From positions 62,001-126,000 of the forward strand of contig DXLU01000031.1 in the NCBI GenBank assembly GCA_019414565.1: a stretch of DNA of 64,000 nucleotides, given 5' to 3'. Shown here piece after piece: positions 53,576 to 61,988 of this stretch (its first letter is position 1; every line of letters starts with the position of its first letter). The stretch comes from Collinsella sp. (GTDB taxonomy: Bacteria > Actinomycetota > Coriobacteriia > Coriobacteriales > Coriobacteriaceae). Below the pieces are notes generated by a model. That model searched no databases. It saw only the letters and a program-made list of their open reading frames with translations, and was not told where the DNA came from. The position numbers were made by a program, and so were the translations under genes.

Positions 53576-54010
53576 ATGGATACCAAGCAGCAACTCGTCA
53601 ATGCCCTCGCAGGCCTGGGCTCAACCATTACCGAAGCTATGGATGTCATCGAAGGCTTTGTCCCCTGCGGACATCCCGCCCTCACGGTTTCGAACGCACT
53701 CGTCGCGCTGGACGCTAACGATGATGTGGCTCTCGCCCAGCAGCTTGAGACCGTCGAGGGCTTTATCGACCACGTGAGTGAGAACCGCGGCGTGGCCGCC
53801 TACCACGGCATCGAGGTCGAACTCGCGGGTCCCAAAGCCGATCTGCTCGCAGCAATCCGCGAGGTAGGCGCCCTTATGCAGACCGCAGGCGTCAAGAACA
53901 CCCAGGTCAACGAGTGGGTCTACCGCAGTCTGGCAGCACTCGACAGCTCCGACGAAAAGGCAGCCGAGCAGCTCGCAGAAAGTCCCGCCATTAAGGCCGA
54001 GCTTTTGTAA
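53576..54010 (+). CDS. Hypothetical protein (144 aa)
   Basis: A soluble, acidic, helical protein (LVNALAGLGSTITEAMDVIE, VALAQQLETVEGFIDHVSEN, LLAAIREVGALMQTAGVKNT). AAAGGA precedes the ATG. No family recognised. It is convergent with the PIN-domain gene, and its start region lies just past ssrA. Confidence 0.65.
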   Translation: MDTKQQLVNALAGLGSTITEAMDVIEGFVPCGHPALTVSNALVALDANDDVALAQQLETVEGFIDHVSENRGVAAYHGIEVELAGPKADLLAAIREVGALMQTAGVKNTQVNEWVYRSLAALDSSDEKAAEQLAESPAIKAELL

Positions 54011-54068
54011 ATAGAAGGCGCGGGTCCCTTGGCGCATCGTCGTCCAAGAGGCCCACAAACAGTTCGCG

Positions 54069-54563
54069 TCAACCGATAGCCGCGCCGCCGCGTTCGGCCA
54101 AAGCCAGAATCGGCATCATTTGGCGCGGGGTCTTTGCTGCAAGATCGGCATGTTCGAGCAGCTTGCGATCGTTGGTCACCAAGTAATCGACCTGCGCGCG
54201 CTTGCACGCGGCGAGCACCAAGTTGTCCTCGTAATCGCGATGGAGCGCTAAGTATTTGTCGGCCAGCCAAAGGTCCGACGCATCTGCACCCACGGCCGTG
54301 GCGTTTTCGGTCATGTTCCGAACAAACGCCAACGCCGCATCGCCAATTGCACGGGCAGATGCCTCGTCGAGCGCTTCCCCACTGGCAAGAACGCTACGCT
54401 TCAGCTCGTGTTGGACAACGTACAGCACGTCCTTGGCGATATGCACCGGAAAGAACAGCAATGCCCCCGCCTCCGCCGCCTGCCCAATAAACGCACGCGC
54501 GGCAAGCGACTCAGCATGGTCGACGCAAAACGAATCAACCCATACGTTGGCATCCAAACGCAA
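54069..54563 (-). CDS. PIN-domain protein
   Basis: A PIN-fold ribonuclease candidate of about 164 aa: first acidic motif LRLDANVWVDSF, middle aspartates in DLWLADKYLALHRDYEDN, and VDYLVTNDRKLLEHA near the end, the pattern of VapC-like toxins. The start is uncertain: TTG at 54563 gives the best N-terminus, GTG at 54626 is alternative. The beginning overlaps the strong terminator of the upstream P-type ATPase gene, so translation may depend on read-through. No antitoxin gene is adjacent, which argues against a simple VapBC pair. Confidence 0.7.
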   Translation of the reverse strand: MRLDANVWVDSFCVDHAESLAARAFIGQAAEAGALLFFPVHIAKDVLYVVQHELKRSVLASGEALDEASARAIGDAALAFVRNMTENATAVGADASDLWLADKYLALHRDYEDNLVLAACKRAQVDYLVTNDRKLLEHADLAAKTPRQMMPILALAERGGAAIG

Positions 54564-54607
54564 AAGGCCTGCGCCCAGACGACACCAATGCCGTCTGGGC
54601 GCAGGCC
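54561..54607 (-). terminator. Terminator of the P-type ATPase gene, overlapping the PIN gene start
   Basis: A perfect 16-bp stem (54566-54581 with 54592-54607) followed by TTTTG on the minus strand, 25 bases after the ATPase stop. Confidence 0.85.
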
Positions 54608-54631
54608 AGATAACGTGGGCGAACACGTCTG

Positions 54632-56707
54632 CTAACGCAGGTAAGTCTTCGCGTTGCTCAGGCTGTAGGCAATCGTCGAGCCGTTGTGCAGCAGCGACGA
54701 CGCTTGCGGGGTAATCGTGCCGGTAATGCCCAGTGCCAAGAGTGCTGAGTTGGTAAGCATCACCTTAGAGTAGGAGCTCGTCAGACGATCAATGAGGCCC
54801 TGACTCATGCGGCGCAGGCGCACGATCGCGGCAAGATCCGTATCGGTCAGGATGATATCGGCGACCTCCTTGGCGATGTCGCTTCCGCCACCCATCGCCA
54901 AGCCCACGTCGGCCAAACCGAGCGCCGGCGAATCGTTGACACCGTCGCCCACCATGGCAACGTGGCGCCCCTCGCCCTTAATGCGCTCCACATACGCGTA
55001 CTTGTCCTCGGGCAGCAGCTCGGCCTTAAACTCGTCGACCCCCGCCTCGCGAGCAATGCGCTCGGCCGTGCGCTCCGAGTCGCCCGTGAGCATAACGACA
55101 TGCTTAACGCCCAACGCGTGCAGGTCGGCGATGGCTTCACGGACCCCGGCCTTGAGCGGATCCTCGATGCCGAGCACGCCGACGACCTTTCCATCGACCG
55201 CCAGATACAGCGGCGACAGGCCCTGCATCTGGGACTCAATGCGCTCCTTAATGTCGGAATCGAGCTGCGCGCTCTCGTCCTCAAACACAAAGTGTGCCGA
55301 GCCGATAATCGCGCGACGCCCTTCGATGGACGAAGCAATACCATGCGCCACGATGTACTCGACCGCAGCATGGCGCTCGCGGTGCTCGAGCCCGCGCTCG
55401 CGGGCGGCGTTGACCACGGCACGCGCCACCGGATGCGGGAAATGCTCCTCCAGGCAGGCAGAAAGGCGCAGGACCTCGTCCTCGCTCCAGCCGTCGGTCG
55501 TCAGCACGCAAGCCAGGCGCGGCTGCGCCTCGGTGAGCGTGCCAGTCTTATCAAACACAATGGTGTCGGCCTTGGCAAACGACTCAAAGTACTTTGCGCC
55601 CTTGACCATGACGCCCATCTTGGCAGCATCGCTCATAGCGGTCATGACGGCGACGGAACCCGTGAGCTTGAGTGCGCACGAGTAGTCGACCATCAGCGCC
55701 GCCGAGGTCTTGATAAGGCTGCGCGTGGTGAGCGCAACCAGGCCCGCGAGCAGGAAGTTCCACGGGACGATCTTGTTGGCGAGGTCCTCCATATGCGACT
55801 GGCCCTCGGATTTGAGCGAGTCGGCCGTCTGCACGAGCGAGACGATCGAGCGCAGTTTGGTCTGCGCCGTGTTGGCGCGCACGCGCACCAAGATGCTGCC
55901 GTCTTCCACGACGGTACCGGCGAACACGTCGTCGCCCACGCTGCGCTCAACGGCCAGCGGCTCGCCGGTCAGGGTCGCCTGGTTGACCATAGCGCTCCCC
56001 TGCTCGACAACACCGTCGATGCAAATGGACATGCCAGTGCGCACGGCGACCAGATCGCCGGGCTCAAGCTCGGTGGCGGCAACGCTCACCTCGGTGTCGC
56101 CGACCACTTTTTGTGCCTTATCAGGCACGTCGAGCAGCGAGTTGATGAGCTCGTTTTCGCTCATGGCGCGTGTGTAGTCCTCGAGCAATTCGCCCACATT
56201 GAGCAGGAACATCGTCTGGCCCGCGGTATCGACATCACGTTTGACAAACGAGATACCGATGGCCGAAGCGTCGAGCACGGGAACGGTCAGGCGCGGCTGC
56301 GCCAGCTCATGAAGGGCAGCGCGCAAAAATGCCATGTAACCGGCCACGACAAACACCGCACGCAGAGGCGTCGGCAAGAACCAGCGGCGCGCGTAGTGGG
56401 CGCCGATAAGTGTGGCAAGATCCATGACGAGCTTGTGCTTGCGTGGCTCAAGCTGCATCACGTAACCCGTCTTTGCGTCGGCGATGGCCTGAGCGTCGAG
56501 CGCACCGACGGCGGCCAGCACGGCATCGCGACGTGGCTCGTCGTATTCGAGCGCCATCTGGCCAATACGGCCATATACGCGCACCTTGTGCACGCCGTCG
56601 ATATCGCCGCTGAGCTTAAGAAGTGCATCGAGATCGCTCTCTGGCACAGGACCCGCCAATTGAAGACGGGTCCTGCCGGGGATCTCGCTAATAATCGAGA
56701 ATCTCAT
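54632..56707 (-). CDS. Heavy-metal-type P-type ATPase
   Basis: A 691-aa P1B-like pump. The N-terminus is an HMA-like fold without the metal-binding CxxC (IPGRTRLQLAGPVPESDL). The catalytic part is complete: actuator TLTGEP, phosphorylation DKTGTLTEAQ, HP motif EEHFPHPVARA, and hinge GDGVNDSPALG. The membrane metal motif reads DYSCALKLT, with cysteine but without the CPx proline, so the ion cannot be guessed safely. A small membrane protein gene lies 18 bases upstream and is probably co-transcribed. A terminator follows. Confidence 0.88.
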   Translation of the reverse strand: MRFSIISEIPGRTRLQLAGPVPESDLDALLKLSGDIDGVHKVRVYGRIGQMALEYDEPRRDAVLAAVGALDAQAIADAKTGYVMQLEPRKHKLVMDLATLIGAHYARRWFLPTPLRAVFVVAGYMAFLRAALHELAQPRLTVPVLDASAIGISFVKRDVDTAGQTMFLLNVGELLEDYTRAMSENELINSLLDVPDKAQKVVGDTEVSVAATELEPGDLVAVRTGMSICIDGVVEQGSAMVNQATLTGEPLAVERSVGDDVFAGTVVEDGSILVRVRANTAQTKLRSIVSLVQTADSLKSEGQSHMEDLANKIVPWNFLLAGLVALTTRSLIKTSAALMVDYSCALKLTGSVAVMTAMSDAAKMGVMVKGAKYFESFAKADTIVFDKTGTLTEAQPRLACVLTTDGWSEDEVLRLSACLEEHFPHPVARAVVNAARERGLEHRERHAAVEYIVAHGIASSIEGRRAIIGSAHFVFEDESAQLDSDIKERIESQMQGLSPLYLAVDGKVVGVLGIEDPLKAGVREAIADLHALGVKHVVMLTGDSERTAERIAREAGVDEFKAELLPEDKYAYVERIKGEGRHVAMVGDGVNDSPALGLADVGLAMGGGSDIAKEVADIILTDTDLAAIVRLRRMSQGLIDRLTSSYSKVMLTNSALLALGITGTITPQASSLLHNGSTIAYSLSNAKTYLR

Positions 56708-56725
56708 AGTTTGTGCCTGGGAGCG

Positions 56726-56971
56726 TTACTCGGCTGCCTCGTCAGCAGCGGCCTCGCTCTGGGTGATGTAAGCAGCCTCGGCAACCATGTCGTCGACATT
56801 AGCCTTGGCCTGCTCGACCATGTCCTGGTAGCCGTTCTTGATGCGCATGCCGCACGCGATACCCTGCACGCAGGCATTCTTTACCGGAGCGCTGGTAAGC
56901 AGCTTGATGCCGGCCGTGCCAAGCAGAAAACCGCCACCGACAAGCAGGGTATTGAACGTCGACTTCTTCAT
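56726..56971 (-). CDS. Small membrane protein preceding the P-type ATPase (DUF6110-like)
   Basis: An 81-aa protein with one hydrophobic N-terminal segment (FNTLLVGGGFLLGTAGIKLL), two cysteines (KNACVQGIACGMRIKNGYQD) and an acidic helical tail. It resembles the small DUF6110-type proteins that accompany such ATPases; this is from memory. The start at 56971 follows GGGAGAAG. Confidence 0.65.
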   Translation of the reverse strand: MKKSTFNTLLVGGGFLLGTAGIKLLTSAPVKNACVQGIACGMRIKNGYQDMVEQAKANVDDMVAEAAYITQSEAAADEAAE

Positions 56972-57141
56972 GTTGCTTCTCCCTTTTGCCGCATTGGACG
57001 CGGCATGGTGCTTCAGCACCCGAGTAAACAAGTTTGCTCGAGCACGCTTTTGAAATATCTCAATTTTATCTAACTATCTAGGTCAGCCATGGCTAACCTT
57101 TTGAAAATTAACGATGCGGAGTAACCGATTGTCAATGTGAG

Positions 57142-57158
57142 AAAGGGACTGTCCCTTT
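57142..57158 (-). terminator. Short hairpin after the ABC operon
   Basis: AAAGGGA/TCCCTTT stem with a 3-base loop, just past the second ABC gene's stop. Confidence 0.4.
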
Positions 57159-57166
57159 GCCCCTTC

Positions 57167-58924
57167 TTACAACTGCCAGGTAGCTGCTTCCTTTTGCAGC
57201 GCCACCATGCGGGCGAATTCTCCACCTGCCGCCTTGAGCTGCGCCGGAGTGCCCTGCTCGGCAACCACACCATCCTTGAGTACAACGATCTTATCGGCAT
57301 TTTCCACCGTGCGCATACGGTGGGCAATAACGATAACCGTCTTACCTGCAAGCAGACGGGAGAGCGCCTGCTGAACCACGGTCTCGTTCTCCACATCCAA
57401 GCTCGCCGTCGCCTCGTCCAACAGCACGATAGGCGCGTCTTTGAGCAGCGCACGGGCGATAGAGATGCGCTGGCGCTCACCGCCGGACAGCTTGGAGCCG
57501 TTCTCGCCGATCATGGTGTCATAGCCCTGCGGCATGCGGCTCACAAACTCGTCGCAGTTGGCGGCACGCGCGGCAGCAAGCACTTCCTCATCGGTGGCAT
57601 CGCGACGACCAAGACGGATGTTTCCCATCACCGTGTCGTCAAAGAGCAGCACGTCTTGGAACACAATGGCGTAGTCGCGCAGCAGCGCCTCGGGATCCAC
57701 GCTCGCAACATCCACGCCGCCCACGGTGACCGTGCCTTCGGTGGCGTCCCAAAAGCGCGCGGCCAGGCGGCTCACCGTGGACTTACCGGAGCCCGAAGGA
57801 CCGACCAGTGCCGTGACCTCGCCTTCCTTGGCGGTAAAGCTCACATCGGTAAGAACTTTCTCGCCGGCGCGGCCGTCCTCGCCCGCACCATAGCCAAATG
57901 CCACGTGATCGAACACCACATCGTGGCCTACGGGCTCAAACTGCTCGCTGCCCCGCGCCACGGGCTCTTCCATGATGGAACGCATGCGCTTGGCCGACGA
58001 CTCGGCGGCAAACAGCTCGGACATCAGCATCAGCGCCTGATCAAAGGGCGCATAGATGCGGCTCACCATAAGCAGGAAGGCAAACATCATCAAAAAGTCG
58101 ACCTGGCCGGAGGCGACCATCGCAGCGCCCGTGACCAACGTGGTGGCAATCCCCAGGCGCAGGATGGCAAAGGCGGAGTTGACCAAAAGCCCATTGGCGA
58201 GCTCGCCCTTGGTGGTCTCGCGCTCCTCGGCATCGATCACGGCGTTGAGCCCCTCAAGATAATGAGTCTCCTGGTTGGTGGCGCGGATCTCGCGCACGCA
58301 GTCGAGCGTCTCCTGGATCGCCTCGGTAACCTTGACCTTCTCGGCACGCACATGGTCGAACACCGGGGTCATGGGGCCGCGTGTCAGATACAGCACGGCA
58401 AAGGCCACGGGCACGCTCCAAAACGCCGCGATCGCCAGCTGCCAGCAAAAGAACAGCGACGCCACGAACACAATGGCGCTTGCGATGATGGCACCCCAAA
58501 GCTCTCCCAGCACGTGGCTGTAGGCGTGCTCCATGGCCTGGACGTCGCCCATGATGGTCTCGGTTAAATCGGCCAGATCACGACGGCCAAAAAACGACAG
58601 CGGCAGCTTGCGCAAGCGCTCGGCAATCTCCATACGCTGCTTGCCGCACTCCTCGTAAAAGATGCAGTAGGTGTAGTAATACTGCTGCCAGTTAGAGGCA
58701 AAGAGCAACACGAAAAAGACCAGGAGGCCGCCCACAATCGGCAGGGCATCCGGCAGGTCGGCACCGGTGGCGAGATGTTCGACAAAACCGGCCATGACCA
58801 GGAACAATAAGCCCATGCCGGCCATGGCAATGAGATTGGCGAGCGCGGTCCAGAAAATGCCGCGTTTTACGCCGGCGACGCCTTTATCGGATAGGAAATA
58901 CTTCTTTTGGAATGAGGCGAACAT
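57167..58924 (-). CDS. ABC transporter, fused membrane and ATPase domains (second of pair)
   Basis: A 585-aa half-transporter: an N-terminal six-helix ABC type-1 domain (GLLFLVMAGFVEHLATGADL, GGLLVFFVLLFASNWQQYYY) and an ATPase with Walker A LVGPSGSGKSTVSRLA, signature KLSGGERQRISIARALL, Walker B PIVLLDEATASLD and H-loop IAHRMRTV. It begins directly after the stop of its partner, so the two form a heterodimer. Such pairs under an AraC regulator resemble the YbtP/YbtQ-type siderophore importers and related exporters; direction is not provable here. Confidence 0.88.
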   Translation of the reverse strand: MFASFQKKYFLSDKGVAGVKRGIFWTALANLIAMAGMGLLFLVMAGFVEHLATGADLPDALPIVGGLLVFFVLLFASNWQQYYYTYCIFYEECGKQRMEIAERLRKLPLSFFGRRDLADLTETIMGDVQAMEHAYSHVLGELWGAIIASAIVFVASLFFCWQLAIAAFWSVPVAFAVLYLTRGPMTPVFDHVRAEKVKVTEAIQETLDCVREIRATNQETHYLEGLNAVIDAEERETTKGELANGLLVNSAFAILRLGIATTLVTGAAMVASGQVDFLMMFAFLLMVSRIYAPFDQALMLMSELFAAESSAKRMRSIMEEPVARGSEQFEPVGHDVVFDHVAFGYGAGEDGRAGEKVLTDVSFTAKEGEVTALVGPSGSGKSTVSRLAARFWDATEGTVTVGGVDVASVDPEALLRDYAIVFQDVLLFDDTVMGNIRLGRRDATDEEVLAAARAANCDEFVSRMPQGYDTMIGENGSKLSGGERQRISIARALLKDAPIVLLDEATASLDVENETVVQQALSRLLAGKTVIVIAHRMRTVENADKIVVLKDGVVAEQGTPAQLKAAGGEFARMVALQKEAATWQL

Positions 58925-60748
58925 TTAGGCCTCGCCTCCCTTCGTGACGGCGGCATCCGCGGCAGCAGTGATCTTCCAGCTCGCGGCCTGTTCGTATTCG
59001 GCCCACATCTTGGCGTATAGACCGTTTTGGGACAGCAGCTCGGCATGGGCGCCAGTCTCCTGCACGCTACCTTGGTTGAGCACCACGATCTTGTCGGCCC
59101 CCACCACGGTCGAAAGCCGGTGCGCGATCATAATGACTGTGCGACCCGCCGCCAGTTTGCTAAAGGCACGCTGGATGAGCGCCTCGTTCTCGGGGTCGGC
59201 AAACGCTGTGGCCTCATCGAGCACCACGATAGGTGCGTCTTTAAGGATCGCGCGGGCGAGTGCCACGCGCTGTACCTCGCCGCCCGAAAGATATGCCCCT
59301 CCAGCACCGAGCATGGTGTTAATACCCTGCGGGAGCTTGGCCACAATGTCGTCGCACTGAGCTGCGGAGAGGGCCGCACGCACTTCGTCGTCAGTGGCCG
59401 TAGGCTTGGAGGCGCGCACGTTATCGGCAAGTGTTTGCCGGAACAGTTGGTTGGTCTGAAACACAAAGGCGACCTGGTCCATGAGCTCGTGCGGATCCAT
59501 GTCGCGAACGTCTACGCCGCCCACAAGCACGCGACCCGAGGAAACATCCCAAAAACGCGGGATCAGGCTTGCGCAGGTTGACTTACCGCCGCCCGAGGGA
59601 CCAACCAACGCAAGGGTGCTACCTGTGGGAACGCTAAAGCTCACATGATCGACGGCAGGCGCTTCGGCACCCTCGTAGGTAAAGCTTACATCCTCAAAGC
59701 GCACATCGCTGCCGATAGGGTGCTTGGGCTGGGCAGGCACGGAGAGCTGCTTGGAATCCATAACGCTTCGGATGCGCGCCAGCGAATCGGCACTCATCTG
59801 AGACGCCTCGCCCACAAACATGAGCTTGGTCATGGCCGTCGGCACCACGGCCGAAAAGATCGCGTAAAACGTGAAGTTGACCATAAAGTGCGCGAAGTCC
59901 GTCTCGCCCGGCGCCAACAGCAACGCCACGGGCAAAAGAAATGCCACGAGGCCATTGAGCGCGGTAAGGTTGAGCACCTGCGGGCCTCGGCAGAACGTGC
60001 CCGCATAGCTTTGCGCCATGTCGGCGTATTCGGCGATCGCATCGTGAAACGCCTTAAAGGAGTAGACCGTCTGCTGGAACACCTTGACCACGGGGATGCC
60101 GCGCACGTATTCGGTGCCGGTCTTGTTCATCTTGACCAGCGCGCCCATGTAGGCCTTCATAAATTCAGCGCCCTTGCCGCTCATCATGGTGGCCATGGCG
60201 CAAAACGAAACGACGACCGAGATTAAGCATGCCGCGCCCAAACGCCAATCGAGGGCGAAAAGCAGCACGAGCAGGCCCACGACCATGGCGGTGGCGCCTG
60301 CGATATCGGGCAGCATGTGCGCGAGCAGCGTCTCGGTGGAGGCGGCGCAGCCGTCGACGATACGGCGCAGCTCACCGGTGGCGTGCGTGTCAAAGTATCC
60401 GAGCGGCAGCTTAAGCAGATGCTCGCTCGTAGCCTTGCGGATATTGGACGCGCAGCGAAACGCGGATAGGTGCGTACACATGAGTCCCACGAAATAAACC
60501 ACGATGCTTGCCAGCGCAAACCCCACGGCCCACCAGCCATACGTCGCGATGCCGCAGGCTTCGCTCCAGTTAGGTGCCACGGCGATCAGATCGCGCGCGA
60601 CAAGCCAAATGCACACGAACGGGCCAAAGCTCAGCAGCTGCGAGAGCGCCGAGAGGGCCATGCCCAAATATGTTAGGAGTTTACGGTCGCCGGCATATGC
60701 AAGCAGCTCGCCGATGCCGCCATCTTCCTTTTTTGACCCCTTTGCCAT
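58925..60748 (-). CDS. ABC transporter, fused membrane and ATPase domains (first of pair)
   Basis: A 607-aa half-transporter with the same layout: helices such as FALASIVVYFVGLMCTHLSA and AMVVGLLVLLFALDWRLGAA, then Walker A LVGPSGGGKSTCASLI, signature YLSGGEVQRVALARAIL, Walker B PIVVLDEATAFADPE and H-loop IAHRLSTV. The Walker B end AFADPE differs from the partner's ASLD, as in asymmetric heterodimers. GAAGGGAATCTC precedes the ATG at 60748. A palindrome in the promoter region is shared with the AraC gene. Confidence 0.88.
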   Translation of the reverse strand: MAKGSKKEDGGIGELLAYAGDRKLLTYLGMALSALSQLLSFGPFVCIWLVARDLIAVAPNWSEACGIATYGWWAVGFALASIVVYFVGLMCTHLSAFRCASNIRKATSEHLLKLPLGYFDTHATGELRRIVDGCAASTETLLAHMLPDIAGATAMVVGLLVLLFALDWRLGAACLISVVVSFCAMATMMSGKGAEFMKAYMGALVKMNKTGTEYVRGIPVVKVFQQTVYSFKAFHDAIAEYADMAQSYAGTFCRGPQVLNLTALNGLVAFLLPVALLLAPGETDFAHFMVNFTFYAIFSAVVPTAMTKLMFVGEASQMSADSLARIRSVMDSKQLSVPAQPKHPIGSDVRFEDVSFTYEGAEAPAVDHVSFSVPTGSTLALVGPSGGGKSTCASLIPRFWDVSSGRVLVGGVDVRDMDPHELMDQVAFVFQTNQLFRQTLADNVRASKPTATDDEVRAALSAAQCDDIVAKLPQGINTMLGAGGAYLSGGEVQRVALARAILKDAPIVVLDEATAFADPENEALIQRAFSKLAAGRTVIMIAHRLSTVVGADKIVVLNQGSVQETGAHAELLSQNGLYAKMWAEYEQAASWKITAAADAAVTKGGEA

Positions 60749-60757
60749 GAGATTCCC

Positions 60758-60787
60758 TTCTAACGGCTTGAGAGTTAACCGTTAGAA
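60758..60787. promoter_or_regulatory. Inverted-repeat operator between ABC pair and AraC gene
   Basis: TTCTAACGG (60758-60766) and CCGTTAGAA (60779-60787) are perfect inverted copies, just upstream of the ABC pair's start. Confidence 0.65.
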
Positions 60788-60862
60788 ACTTATCATTGGC
60801 GTGTTAGCCGAGGCACACAATCGAGCCAGGCGTGGACGTTTCTGCAAAGGAAAGGGACGCTT

Positions 60863-61867
60863 TTGAAAATGCGGCGGGCAGCAACCGATATAACCGAGCT
60901 CTACGCACCGCAGTTTGAGCAGTTTGGCCTGGAGCTTACCGGCAAGGGCGCCGTCTTTACCGGCGAGGTGGCAAACGACCGGGCGCACGGCCGCGCATGG
61001 ATCATGCCCCTCTCCCCTGCCTGCATCGTCATGGAGCATTTCATTACCCCGACGCACGATATGTACCTGGCCGAATACACACCCGAGCCGTACGCCTGCG
61101 TGAGCGAGGTCAGCGCGCCCACGCTCATATGCATGCCCAAGGCTGGCATAACGCCTGCGAACCTTAAGCCACTGCGCGGGCCGTGGCCGAACAGCGCGGT
61201 GTGCAGCTTTATCCAAGATAGCTGCGGCGAGGAGCTAAGTCCGCTGTTTGCAGGGCAGCTTTATCACTCGCGCTCGGTGCTCTTTTTGCCTGGATTTTTT
61301 GACGAACTGGAGCACCGCTATCCCACCGAGTTCGCGGGAATCTTCGAGGCGTTTGCCGAGCCATGGCACGAGGAGGCGACATCTGCCATCTGCCACACGC
61401 TGCGTCGGATTAACGAGGAACGCGCCCGTACCGTAGGCGGACACGTCTATATGCAAGGCATCGTGGAGACCATGGTCGCGGAGCTCGCCTGTTCGCGCGC
61501 GGCCCACAAGCAGGCGCGGCAGGCGGCAGACACACGCGTCAGCATAACCATTGCCGAAGAAGCAACGGCAATGATTGAGCGCGCGCTCGACAAGGGCAAA
61601 CATGTGGGCATCAACGAGGTGGCCGAGAGGCTCTACACAAGCCGCTCCAAACTATGCGCCACCTTTAAGGCCCAAACTGGCGAGTCCCTGGGCGCCTACA
61701 TTCGCAGACGCCGTATAGAGCGAGCACAGGACCTTTTGGCCGACAGCGCGCTCACGATAGCGCAGGTGGCAGAGCGTCTAGGCTACCCTCAGCAGGCCGC
61801 CTTCGCCCAAGCCTTCAGACAATACACCAGCACCACCCCCACCGCCTGGCGTTCCCAACATCAATAA
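60863..61867 (+). CDS. AraC-family transcriptional regulator
   Basis: A 334-aa regulator with the paired helix-turn-helix at the C-terminus (GINEVAERLYTSRSKLCATF, GESLGAYIRRRRIERAQDLL, TIAQVAERLGYPQQAAFAQA, FRQYTSTTPTAWR) and an N-terminal sensing domain without a clear family. The start is TTG at 60863 or the ATG two codons on; AAGGAAAGGG lies upstream. It faces the ABC pair across the inverted repeat and probably controls it, as YbtA-like regulators do. Confidence 0.85.
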   Translation: MKMRRAATDITELYAPQFEQFGLELTGKGAVFTGEVANDRAHGRAWIMPLSPACIVMEHFITPTHDMYLAEYTPEPYACVSEVSAPTLICMPKAGITPANLKPLRGPWPNSAVCSFIQDSCGEELSPLFAGQLYHSRSVLFLPGFFDELEHRYPTEFAGIFEAFAEPWHEEATSAICHTLRRINEERARTVGGHVYMQGIVETMVAELACSRAAHKQARQAADTRVSITIAEEATAMIERALDKGKHVGINEVAERLYTSRSKLCATFKAQTGESLGAYIRRRRIERAQDLLADSALTIAQVAERLGYPQQAAFAQAFRQYTSTTPTAWRSQHQ

Positions 61868-61887
61868 AGAGACGGCAGAGGGCCAGT

Positions 61888-61914
61888 GCGACAAGGGGAA
61901 AGTCCCTTTGTCGC
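61888..61914 (+). terminator. Hairpin after the AraC gene
   Basis: A 12-bp stem (61888-61899 with 61903-61914) with a short loop, then an A/T-rich stretch. Confidence 0.55.
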
Positions 61915-61920
61915 ATAAAA

Positions 61921-61955
61921 TGCCCCCCGTGCGGATCATATCCGCACGGGGGGCA
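61921..61955. terminator. Bidirectional terminator of the LPXTG gene
   Basis: A perfect 16-bp stem (61921-61936 with 61940-61955), with TTTTA following on the minus strand. Confidence 0.8.
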
Positions 61956-61988
61956 TGTGTCAGGTAATCAATCGAACGCAGCCAGTCC

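Noticed and set aside
54069..54563. VapBC toxin-antitoxin pair
   Set aside because: The PIN protein has no adjacent antitoxin gene; the convergent 144-aa gene has the wrong orientation and no DNA-binding motif.
54962..57073. Plus-strand 703-aa open frame over the P-type ATPase
   Set aside because: Antisense shadow of a well-supported gene.
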